This document shows positions 8,560 through 15,846 of a stretch of DNA of 64,000 nt, in pieces. Source of the stretch: Promethearchaeota archaeon. GTDB lineage: Archaea > Asgardarchaeota > Lokiarchaeia > Sigyniarchaeales > SOKP01. The stretch is from contig JAEOSU010000080.1 in assembly GCA_016840165.1 (NCBI GenBank), positions 150,036 to 214,035 on the forward strand, read 5' to 3'. Numbering within the stretch: position 1 is the stretch's first letter; the number at the start of each line of letters is the position of its first letter. A program made the translations under genes and the position numbers. Below the pieces are notes generated by a model. The model was not told the origin of the DNA and ran no database searches. It saw nothing but the letters and a program-made list of their open reading frames with translations.

Positions 8560-9849
8560 TTAAAATACTTTTGGATAAAAATTAAGAGGTCCTGTAGGTT
8601 CCCTCAACTCAAATTTTCCTCTAAGTATTAAATTTTTAAGTTCAATAGCAAGTTTTATCGCATTATATCTATCAGATTGCCTTAGAACTACTGGGATTTC
8701 CTCCCCTTCGAATTTAATAGTTTTTAAATCACATTCAAAAGCATTTTCAGGGCAAAAGTAAACACATGTACCACAGTTAAAGCAACGTGTGCGATCAATC
8801 GAAGTAATTTTTCCTTTTTCTATTATAAATGCATTAGTGGGGCATTCTCCAATAATTTCGCAACTTCTACACTCTTTGCATACACTTGGATTAAAACTAA
8901 CGTAAAAATTGTTGTCCCATACATCTCCATATGAAATCTGCCCTATTTTATTTCTCCCTACCACATTAAGGATTACTAAAGGAACTTCATTATCACTCTT
9001 TATGATTTGATTTAACACATTTTCATTAAGAATTGGGATCGGTACAGCTATACTGCATATATTTTCTAATCCATAAGATGTTTTAAAAGCACCCATATAC
9101 TCAGGTTTCATTCCTTTAAAATCAGCAATAGTCTGCATATTAGGTTTAAGTTTATCATTACGAGTTCCGGGTCCAAATATAATCCCTTCACCTCCATTAA
9201 CAAGAATCTTAGTTCCAACACCTAATACATCCGCATCGGGGTCATTTTGAAAGGGATTTAACGCCCCACATCCAGAAAATGTGAGTTGTTTCTTATGACC
9301 AGCTAACGGTAAAACAGAAAATATTGTATCGACCGGATCTTGACTAGGATTCAACATTGCAAAATAATTTTTTATTGCTTGCCTTGTTCCCATCATCCTT
9401 GCGAACTGCATATCATCTAACGTTATTTCTCGTTCCAATCTTTCTCCATTCTCTCCCTCTGCGCATACTTTTATCGTTTTACCTTCAACCAAATCCCTAA
9501 AGAGCATCCCACCGGAATAATTTTTAATTGTAGTACTATGATTTGTACCATATAATATGAGATCTACTATCCCAAGAAATTCGTTTGGACAGGGTCCCGG
9601 GAAAGCGGTGATGCCATTTAGCGATACTTTTGTAAATTTTCTGATTTTTTTAGGAGGAGTTAGTCGAAAAGAAAAAATTCCTGCGATACCACTCATTAAA
9701 GCTTTAGTTGCAGTAGTGATCACATCAACATCCTCAAATCTAACCTTCTCTCCATCTTCTAATTTTTCAATAAGTTCTTGAACAGTTAAAATTACTGCTG
9801 TACCTTTAGAAATTTTCTGATTTATCTCACTATAAGTTCGTTTTTTCAT
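8560..9849 (-). CDS. DUF39 (HcyBio) + two [4Fe-4S] protein, methanogenesis marker 16-like
   Basis: Residues 1-320 form a DUF39/HcyBio domain with VDVITTATKALMSG near 41-54, FPGPCPNEFLG near 83-93 and a GVGTKILVNGG segment. Residues about 327-385 are a two-cluster ferredoxin: C..C..C with a fourth Cys-Pro, then CFNCGTCVYFCP. DUF39 proteins act in homocysteine synthesis from aspartate semialdehyde and sulfide. Here the cysteine expected in the MCSSG-like motif is Ser53, and the second conserved cysteine region (TDCYPR in the family as I recall) lacks Cys. DUF39 fused to ferredoxin, with MSG..A in place of MCSSG, matches the methanogenesis marker 16 group as I remember it. Confidence 0.7.
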   Translation of the reverse strand: MKKRTYSEINQKISKGTAVILTVQELIEKLEDGEKVRFEDVDVITTATKALMSGIAGIFSFRLTPPKKIRKFTKVSLNGITAFPGPCPNEFLGIVDLILYGTNHSTTIKNYSGGMLFRDLVEGKTIKVCAEGENGERLEREITLDDMQFARMMGTRQAIKNYFAMLNPSQDPVDTIFSVLPLAGHKKQLTFSGCGALNPFQNDPDADVLGVGTKILVNGGEGIIFGPGTRNDKLKPNMQTIADFKGMKPEYMGAFKTSYGLENICSIAVPIPILNENVLNQIIKSDNEVPLVILNVVGRNKIGQISYGDVWDNNFYVSFNPSVCKECRSCEIIGECPTNAFIIEKGKITSIDRTRCFNCGTCVYFCPENAFECDLKTIKFEGEEIPVVLRQSDRYNAIKLAIELKNLILRGKFELREPTGPLNFYPKVF

Positions 9850-9984
9850 AAACCATATCTCATCTCGAGAACAATAAAAAATTTAATCTTAAATTTATAA
9901 TAAAATTTTTTTATTATACAAATGCTTACATTTCTTAAAGAATTATTGCATGATCTGGTAGTTTAAATCGAGGTTTAACTTTTA

Positions 9985-10707
9985 TTGCCCTATTTTGAAT
10001 CGAGATTGCGAGTGAATTTCAATGACTTGGATGAAATTCATCGTGTATTAGAATTCTGTGAAAAATTGCAAATAAACAATTTGATTTTAGAACCTTTAAA
10101 TGATTCAAAGCATTTTCATGAAGATTTTTTATCGAAAATCAATAAAGACACAAAAATCAACATCTATATTCGATTTAATTTAACACCCAGAACTTTAAAT
10201 GAATTTAAAGAGGATTTGAAATTATATCGAAATCTTCCCTATATTCTTTCTTTGGAGACTAATGTGAAAGAGATTCAAATTCAAGCCGCTAAAGATTCAA
10301 GAATTCAACTTTTATCTTACTCAGATCCAGTTAATATGAAAACAGCAACACCTGGGGTAATCTCTCTGGCCAAACAAAATGGAACCTTTATAGAATGTTC
10401 CTTAGCACCTATAATGATAAAGAATAGAGCCTTGCAATCAAAAAATCTTCGATTAATATATCGTTTCTTACAATTAATACTGAGAATTAATCCTTACTTT
10501 ATTATTAGTGGGAATTTCGAAACTATATATGATTTAAGACATCCTAGGAACTTATGCAGTATTTGTAATACCTTGCTTGGAATGCCACTAGACAAGGCAA
10601 AAAATGCTTTTTCAAGAAACGTTGATATATTGTTAAAACAAGTAATAGAACGAAAAGAAAATAAGTTAGCCCAATCTGGTGTACGTTTAATTAAAGGGGA
10701 TAAATAA
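9985..10707 (+). CDS. rnp3: Ribonuclease P protein component 3 (Rpp30)
   Basis: The 240-residue product has the TIM-barrel pattern of RNase P p30: an N-terminal strand/helix unit, SRIQLLSYSDP near 110, ECSLAPIM, then the conserved late part FIISGNFETIYDLRHPRNL and a GMPLDKAKNAFSRN helix ending the barrel. Rpp30 supports the RNase P RNA in 5' maturation of pre-tRNA, together with Pop5, whose gene follows after 3 bases. Start is TTG with GAGG 11 bases upstream. Length is normal for archaea (about 210-240). Confidence 0.9.
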   Translation: MPYFESRLRVNFNDLDEIHRVLEFCEKLQINNLILEPLNDSKHFHEDFLSKINKDTKINIYIRFNLTPRTLNEFKEDLKLYRNLPYILSLETNVKEIQIQAAKDSRIQLLSYSDPVNMKTATPGVISLAKQNGTFIECSLAPIMIKNRALQSKNLRLIYRFLQLILRINPYFIISGNFETIYDLRHPRNLCSICNTLLGMPLDKAKNAFSRNVDILLKQVIERKENKLAQSGVRLIKGDK

Positions 10708-10710
10708 ATT

Positions 10711-11031
10711 ATGAAAGAGGAAAGACAAAGATATATTTTATTTAAAATTATAAAGGATGATCCAATATTTCTTAGCGATAAAATGCTATTGAATTCAATT
10801 TGGCATTCAATATGGAAATATTTTGGAATGGAGGGAGCTACGAAAATTGGTTTATGGTTAGTTGAGTATAATACAGATGAGGGCTATGGAATTATACGAT
10901 GCTCTCATATAACAAAAGAGATGATAATTTCTGCATTAACTATGATTCAGGAAATATCAGGGGTAAGAATAATTTTGTCTCCGATTAAAACATCAGGGAC
11001 TCTTAATAAAATTAAAAAGTATATTAAATAA
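10711..11031 (+). CDS. rnp2: Ribonuclease P protein component 2 (Pop5)
   Basis: The 106-residue product begins RQRYILFKI, carries a helix with GMEGATKIGLWLVEY, then GIIRCSH, a helix and a final strand with SGTLNKIKKY. This is the Pop5/Rpp14 RRM-like fold; the 'GIIRC' and 'SGT' signatures are diagnostic. Pop5 and Rpp30 form a complex that activates the catalytic domain of RNase P RNA. The gene is 3 bases after rnp3, the classical archaeal arrangement. Confidence 0.9.
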   Translation: MKEERQRYILFKIIKDDPIFLSDKMLLNSIWHSIWKYFGMEGATKIGLWLVEYNTDEGYGIIRCSHITKEMIISALTMIQEISGVRIILSPIKTSGTLNKIKKYIK

Positions 11032-11049
11032 AATAAATGAACCATTAGG

Positions 11050-11484
11050 ATGTCCAAAGAATTTTTAACAGATGCGATTATCGAAAAGAAGGTAAAAGTC
11101 GCTAATTATTTTCCTAATCTTTTTTTAAAATCGAAAGGAAAGTTTAAGGGCTATCCTAATATCCTTGTAGTTCGGTTATTAACAAAAAAGTTTGCTAAAT
11201 TATCAATTTATCCTTTAAAGAGCACCAAAATAGTTAAAATAATTCTCAGTGGTTTTGATTTTCAAAATGCAATGATTCAAAATACTATTAAAAAATTAAA
11301 AAATTATAATATAATTCACACTTCAGGACTCACATCCTTAGGGAAGAGAGCCTATTATGAATGCTATTTAGATTTAAGTTTTAGTGATAAAGATTATAAA
11401 TATTTAAAATCCGTATTAGATAATGTTAAAAATATATTTGAAGATATAAAGATTGTAGAAATTGGTTTGAATTTGAAGAGTTAA
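11050..11484 (+). CDS. Hypothetical protein of the RNase P gene cluster
   Basis: The 144-residue basic product (many Lys) is not recognised. The middle (about 60-95) looks helix-turn-helix-like, with IQNTIKKLKNYNIIHTSGLTS, and the C-terminal third is beta-alpha-beta (YECYLDLSFSDKD, then a helix, then KIVEIGLNL). It follows Pop5 by 18 bases and precedes the next gene by 4, so it is almost certainly in the same transcript. The position and basic charge would fit an RNA-associated role, but that is only an inference. Confidence 0.6.
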   Translation: MSKEFLTDAIIEKKVKVANYFPNLFLKSKGKFKGYPNILVVRLLTKKFAKLSIYPLKSTKIVKIILSGFDFQNAMIQNTIKKLKNYNIIHTSGLTSLGKRAYYECYLDLSFSDKDYKYLKSVLDNVKNIFEDIKIVEIGLNLKS

Positions 11485-11488
11485 AAAG

Positions 11489-11941
11489 ATGAAGATATGG
11501 AATATTTCTCTAAGTTATGGTGAAAACGATACTAAAGAATTTGAGTTATTCGATACTTTTGAATTTTTCAATGGATATCTAAAAATAAAGCGTAGTTATT
11601 TTGAAAAACTGTTGAAAGCTGTTAATATGACTAAAAAATATAAAATTGAGAAAGCTATTTCAAAAGTAATCGATCCTGAAAAAAAGGATTGGACATTGAA
11701 TCCTTGGATGCTTTTTTTAGTAAAGGATAATGAAAAAGAGAACCCTTTTTGGCTCCTAATAAAGAGGGAAAAGGATTTATCAGGGACCCTTGTAGCTATC
11801 GGGCCTAAACAATTTAGAGATTACAATTCAAGTCTAAATAGTGAGGCAAAACGAGAATTGAAAAGATTGATAAATTTTATTATTGTTTATTTGAATAAGT
11901 TTAATTGTTTGATTCTTATTCCTAATTTTCTGAGAAAATAA
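11489..11941 (+). CDS. Hypothetical protein of the RNase P gene cluster
   Basis: The 150-residue product is not recognised. It starts with beta strands (MKIWNISLSYGEND), has a basic helical middle (YFEKLLKAVNMTKKYKI), a strand pair around WMLFLVKDNEK and FWLLIKREKDL, and a C-terminal helix LKRLINFIIVYLN. It begins 4 bases after the preceding gene, so translation is probably coupled. No catalytic motif is visible. Confidence 0.6.
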   Translation: MKIWNISLSYGENDTKEFELFDTFEFFNGYLKIKRSYFEKLLKAVNMTKKYKIEKAISKVIDPEKKDWTLNPWMLFLVKDNEKENPFWLLIKREKDLSGTLVAIGPKQFRDYNSSLNSEAKRELKRLINFIIVYLNKFNCLILIPNFLRK

Positions 11942-11960
11942 CCTTCTCATAAAGAGAGTG

Positions 11961-11976
11961 AAGCAAATTTTTGCTT
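11961..11976. terminator. Bidirectional terminator hairpin between convergent genes
   Basis: AAGCAA (11961-11966) pairs with TTGCTT (11971-11976) around a 4-base loop. It is followed by a T-rich run on the plus strand and preceded by AT-rich sequence on the other side. It lies exactly between the stop codons of two convergent genes, the expected place for a two-way terminator. Confidence 0.5.
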
Positions 11977-12407
11977 TATATTATTTTTTCACATTCCTCA
12001 TTAACAGCTTTCATAGTGCTATTAAAATCTTGCCACCAATCTTGTCCTTGTTGTGCTACTAAAATAGCATCTACTTTATTAGTGTCTAAGCACCTAATCT
12101 CTTCCTTTTGAGCTTTCACTTTATCTTGCCAAATTTGACTGAAAATATTTTGTAAATTAATTTTAACTTTTTTTACTAATTCCTCGTAAGTCACACTTAC
12201 ATCCTCTGTTTTTTGGAGCTTCTGGAGTTGATCAAACTTCACTTTTTCTTTAGCCTTATTTAAATCGCTACAATTAATTATAATTGTAAAAGGCTCATTT
12301 TTTCCATATTTACAATATTTTTGAATTTCACAAGGAGTACAATATTTTTCAAAGCTAATATTGAAATCCTCCAGACCAATTATCGAGTAATTTAAGATAT
12401 TTGACAT
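11976..12407 (-). CDS. Hypothetical protein with a cysteine cluster
   Basis: The 143-residue product is not recognised. Near its N-terminus Cys23, Cys26 and Cys32 form CTPCEIQKYC, a possible metal site, with a further Cys near 46. The rest is helical and charged and contains two Trp-rich spots (SQIWQDK and QDWWQDF). The cluster is not a standard ferredoxin or zinc ribbon. It is transcribed alone, convergent with the RNase P cluster. Confidence 0.5.
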   Translation of the reverse strand: MSNILNYSIIGLEDFNISFEKYCTPCEIQKYCKYGKNEPFTIIINCSDLNKAKEKVKFDQLQKLQKTEDVSVTYEELVKKVKINLQNIFSQIWQDKVKAQKEEIRCLDTNKVDAILVAQQGQDWWQDFNSTMKAVNEECEKII

Positions 12408-12737
12408 GGAATGCTCTCTTAAAGGATGTTTAAATAATAAAAACCTTTAAAATATTAATATTTAAGGCAAAAGAAGACAAAAATTTTTTAACCATATTTT
12501 ATTAGATTATGATGTCTTTGCGTGTTCCTGCAACAGTACCTTCTTTTTTTAAGGTTTAATTTTAAAATAACAAGATTAATCTTTCAGAAACAGGATATAT
12601 TTGTTCAAACATTTCTTTAGTTAAATATGATTTTGTTTCTAACTAATTCGTCAATATATATAAAATTTCTATAATTACGAATAACCATATCCACATATTT
12701 AATTTTTCTTTAAATATATTCGGCTAGATTTACTACT
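12408..12737. other. 330-base gene-free spacer upstream of the chimeric nuclease
   Basis: No open frame of note or RNA fold was found. It holds AT-rich sequence with possible divergent promoters, including an AATATATATAAAA run near 12652-12664 about 75-85 bases before the nuclease ATG. A short GC-richer patch around 12510-12545 (TTTGCGTGTTCCTGCAACAG) has no recognised role. Confidence 0.4.
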
Positions 12738-14867
12738 ATGGCCTCTGATAATAAACAAAAATCCTTGCCACGACGATGCACCTATTGCAACGCTCGATTT
12801 AACGATGAACTCCGCCAACTTCTAGTGGAAGATGACGAACCCATTTATTGTGAATTATGTGGAACCGAAGTGAGAATTCACTCTACGCAAGAGTCTCAAA
12901 CTCATAAAAAAGGCTCTAAAAAAGGACGACCCTGCTCCAAAAAGAAACATAAAAAGAAAAGATCTAAAAAAAAGCGAAAACAAGAAACCCAGCACCTAAA
13001 TCCGATCACCCATATCGGCTTTGACCCCGAATTCCCCCTCATCTTCAAAGAAAACCTCATGCTCGTCCTCTCGCGAATCATATATCTCGCCATCAAAAAG
13101 GTCGACGATATTGAAGCTCTGAAAAATAGTAACCGCGACATTTCAAAAGAACTGATCGCCCAGCTTGAACACATCCTTGAACCAACCACGTGGGCGAAAA
13201 TTAAGGTCAATTTTCTTGGAAAGCTTTATAAGCTTACAATTGACCAGTTCTATGAGCACTTAAAACGACTCCAGAAAAAAATCCAGGAGAATGAGCAATA
13301 CCGCGAGCACTTTATCATCTTTCTGCGCTATATCATTAACAACACCTTTAGAATCATTTCAGAGATGTGGGAAGCCCCTGAAATCCCCAAATTCTTTCAT
13401 GTAATCCGGAAAGACCTCAAAAATTACGGGTTCGATGCGTATACTAAGGAAGATCACAGTGAAGAACAAGTAATTGAAAAAAATGTTGACAACACCTCCG
13501 AAAAATTTATAGTTATTGAAGAAAATGAGAATGTGGAAGCTCAAGAAGAATTCTTAGCTAACCCAATTGGTTTTAATCTCAACGAAGAAAAAAAAAGCAT
13601 CATTAGAAATTTTGTTATAAATTTATTCGGAAATGATCCAATAAACTGCTATAAAGATATCATCAATGATGAAAATTTTGGATCATTAAGATCCATTGCA
13701 GATCGCTTAGAAATATCAAGACCGACCCTTAAAAGTTATCTTTCGACCTGGTTCAAAATATTGTATAGGAAAAAAGCAGTAAATAATGTTTTTAAATTAT
13801 TCTGGAAAGAAAATTCTTCCAAACAAAAGGAAAAAATAATATTTAACGAGTTAATTGAAAAATATATCCGTTTATATCCAGATAGAATCTATTTAATTCC
13901 AACAAGAAATAGCTTATTAGCGAGTGAATTAAAGGGAATAATAAGCAAAAATACTTTTAGGCCTTGGGTAATAGATTACCTTGTTCAACTTAGGTTTAAA
14001 AGCCAAGATAAAGCAATTAAAATTTATAATGAAATATGGGGCAAAAATTGTGCTAGGAGAAGAAAGATTAAATATGTGGATATAAAAGATTTTATCCATC
14101 ATAGAAGTCATGGAAAAGCTTTTTTGCTAACATCTAAAGAAGATTTTGAACAAATACAGGGTTACCCTACAGAGAGAAACATTAGTATAGCATGTGGAGA
14201 GGAACATAAATTTTCTATCCAGGTTAGAAAGTTAATTTACGACTATAATTGGTGTCCATACTGTAATGAGTACCTTTGTGAAAAGTTCCTAGGGAGTTAT
14301 TTGGGATATCTATTTAAAACATCTTTCAAATCTCAAGTTTCTCTAAATGAGGCTTTTTGCATTGATAAAAAAGAGGAAATCGTAAAAACAGTAGAAATAG
14401 ATGGTATTAGGTATAAAATTTCTATTTTTCCTGGAAGATTGCGATATGATCATTATAGTGCTAGCGTTTATTTGACAGGAAAAAAGGAAGTCACTTATAG
14501 GTTTTTTGTTGCAGCAGAATACGATGGAATCCATCATGATGAGGAGAATATAATGCAAAATCCGTTTTGCGATAGTAATGAGGAATATGCTTCTATAGTA
14601 GCGAGGGACACTATTAAAAATGAAATCTCTTATGAAAAAAAAGTAATTCTGATAAGGCTAAAAGAGAAAGATGGTTTCAATCGGAGAAGACTGCAGTATA
14701 ACCAAAAAGAGACTATGAGAGAAATTATATCGCAATTTAAAAGACAAATCAAAGAATTATTTGATATTGAGGAGGTTGAGCTAAAATATGATCCATATAT
14801 TAGAATTGATCCTTTTGGAGAAAAAGAAATTTATCGACTACAAGGTTCTTTAGATAGATTCTTATAA
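12738..14867 (+). CDS. Zinc-ribbon/HTH protein with C-terminal Vsr/DUF559-like PD-(D/E)XK nuclease domain
   Basis: The 709-residue protein has an N-terminal zinc ribbon (Cys14, Cys17, Cys38, Cys41), a very basic Lys/Arg run (about 56-85), a helical middle, and a helix-turn-helix around 316-339 (SIADRLEISRPTLKSYL). The C-terminal part has a treble-clef-like C..EH plus WCPYC motif (about 486-510), followed by a nuclease-like core: YLGYLF, RYDHY (about 570), AAEYDGIHH (about 593-601) and VILIRLKEK (about 636). The EYDG.HH motif resembles Vsr and DUF559 endonucleases. It is probably a DNA-binding nuclease, of homing, defence or mobile-element type. GC falls sharply near 13440: 30/60 G+C at 13021-13080 and 14/60 at 13801-13860. 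Confidence 0.65.
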   Translation: MASDNKQKSLPRRCTYCNARFNDELRQLLVEDDEPIYCELCGTEVRIHSTQESQTHKKGSKKGRPCSKKKHKKKRSKKKRKQETQHLNPITHIGFDPEFPLIFKENLMLVLSRIIYLAIKKVDDIEALKNSNRDISKELIAQLEHILEPTTWAKIKVNFLGKLYKLTIDQFYEHLKRLQKKIQENEQYREHFIIFLRYIINNTFRIISEMWEAPEIPKFFHVIRKDLKNYGFDAYTKEDHSEEQVIEKNVDNTSEKFIVIEENENVEAQEEFLANPIGFNLNEEKKSIIRNFVINLFGNDPINCYKDIINDENFGSLRSIADRLEISRPTLKSYLSTWFKILYRKKAVNNVFKLFWKENSSKQKEKIIFNELIEKYIRLYPDRIYLIPTRNSLLASELKGIISKNTFRPWVIDYLVQLRFKSQDKAIKIYNEIWGKNCARRRKIKYVDIKDFIHHRSHGKAFLLTSKEDFEQIQGYPTERNISIACGEEHKFSIQVRKLIYDYNWCPYCNEYLCEKFLGSYLGYLFKTSFKSQVSLNEAFCIDKKEEIVKTVEIDGIRYKISIFPGRLRYDHYSASVYLTGKKEVTYRFFVAAEYDGIHHDEENIMQNPFCDSNEEYASIVARDTIKNEISYEKKVILIRLKEKDGFNRRRLQYNQKETMREIISQFKRQIKELFDIEEVELKYDPYIRIDPFGEKEIYRLQGSLDRFL

Positions 14868-14985
14868 TTTTTTTCCAAAAATTTTTTAGGCATTCACTAT
14901 AAAAATTAATTATTAAAGCAATAATTAATGATTATTACAAGCACTAAAAATTCAAGCTTCTAAAACATAAAATTATTCTTTTCGA

Positions 14986-15102
14986 GGGAAAGTGGCTTGG
15001 GAGAGATGATGTTTACTTGCGAGACGTCTCTTCATTGGCTTAGCCTGGTATAGCGCACGGCTGATAACCGTGAGGTCGGGGGTTCGAAGCCCCCCTTTCC
15101 CA
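14986..15102 (+). tRNA. tRNA-Ile (GAU) with a 43-base intron in the D arm
   Basis: Acceptor halves GGGAAAG (14986-14992) and CTTTCCC (15095-15101) pair perfectly, with A15102 as discriminator. The anticodon arm CACGG CTGATAA CCGTG gives GAU, and GGGGG TTCGAAG CCCCC is the T arm. The 117-base gene exceeds the 74-base mature form by 43 bases. The excess lies in the D arm at about 14999-15041, between two copies of GGCTT, so the exact cut is ambiguous by up to 5 bases. The intron can form a GGAGAGA/TCTCTTC stem (15000-15006 with 15027-15033). CCA is not encoded. Confidence 0.9.
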
Positions 15103-15221
15103 TTCAATAAATTATACATATCTATAGAATTTTATCAATGTTATATATATAAATGATAATAACTCATTCTTTTAATTTTAAATATTGATTTAAACAATAA
15201 TACCTTATATTGGAGAGGTAA

Positions 15222-15815
15222 ATGAAATTTATTATAATTTCGGGAACACCGGGAACTGGAAAGACCACAATTTCTAATAATTTGCTTAAGTATATTAATG
15301 CAAAAGTCATTTCGTTGAATGAACTTGTTATTGAAAGAAATTTCGTCTTAGAATATGATCAGGAAAGAGAAACATCTATTATTGATGAGAAGAAGTTAAT
15401 TAAAAATTTGGATAAAATGATTAAAAATTATGTGAAAACGTCTATAGATTACCTAATCATTGAGGGGCATTTCTCGGATATTATTCCAGAAAAATATATG
15501 GATCTCATTATTATACTACGATGTCACCCAGATGAGTTATTTGTTAGATTGAAAAAACGAGGATATATGAATAAAAAGATTTTAGAAAATATCCAGTCAG
15601 AAATTTTAGGGAGTTGTGCTAATTATTTTATTTCAAAGGAAAGAGAATTACCTTTGTATGAAATCGATACCACTAATTCCAAAATAAAGGAGATTTCAAA
15701 AAAGATTCTTGATATTATAAACGGTAATGTGGATATAAATGATTATCTGATTGGTGAGATTGATTGGCTTGAAGAGATTTCAAATCAAGACCGATTAAAT
15801 GAATTTTTTAAATAA
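15222..15815 (+). CDS. Fap7/AK6-type nucleotide kinase
   Basis: The 197-residue product begins with a P-loop GTPGTGKT (8-15) and has IEGHFSDI, an ILRCHPDELFVRL strand/helix and a RGYMNKKI lid region, as in archaeal adenylate kinase/Fap7 (hCINAP). Fap7 proteins act as adenylate kinase/ATPase in maturation of the small ribosomal subunit. A GGAGAGG ribosome-binding site precedes the ATG by 4 bases, which fixes the start. The archaeosine TGT gene follows after 31 bases on the same strand. Confidence 0.85.
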   Translation: MKFIIISGTPGTGKTTISNNLLKYINAKVISLNELVIERNFVLEYDQERETSIIDEKKLIKNLDKMIKNYVKTSIDYLIIEGHFSDIIPEKYMDLIIILRCHPDELFVRLKKRGYMNKKILENIQSEILGSCANYFISKERELPLYEIDTTNSKIKEISKKILDIINGNVDINDYLIGEIDWLEEISNQDRLNEFFK

Positions 15816-15846
15816 TTTTGAATAAGAGTATGAAAAGATTAGGTCT

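Noticed and set aside
12902..13210. 102-codon antisense frame within the chimeric nuclease gene
   Set aside because: It is a by-product of the lysine-rich, GC-richer 5' part of the plus-strand gene; the product has no domain pattern.
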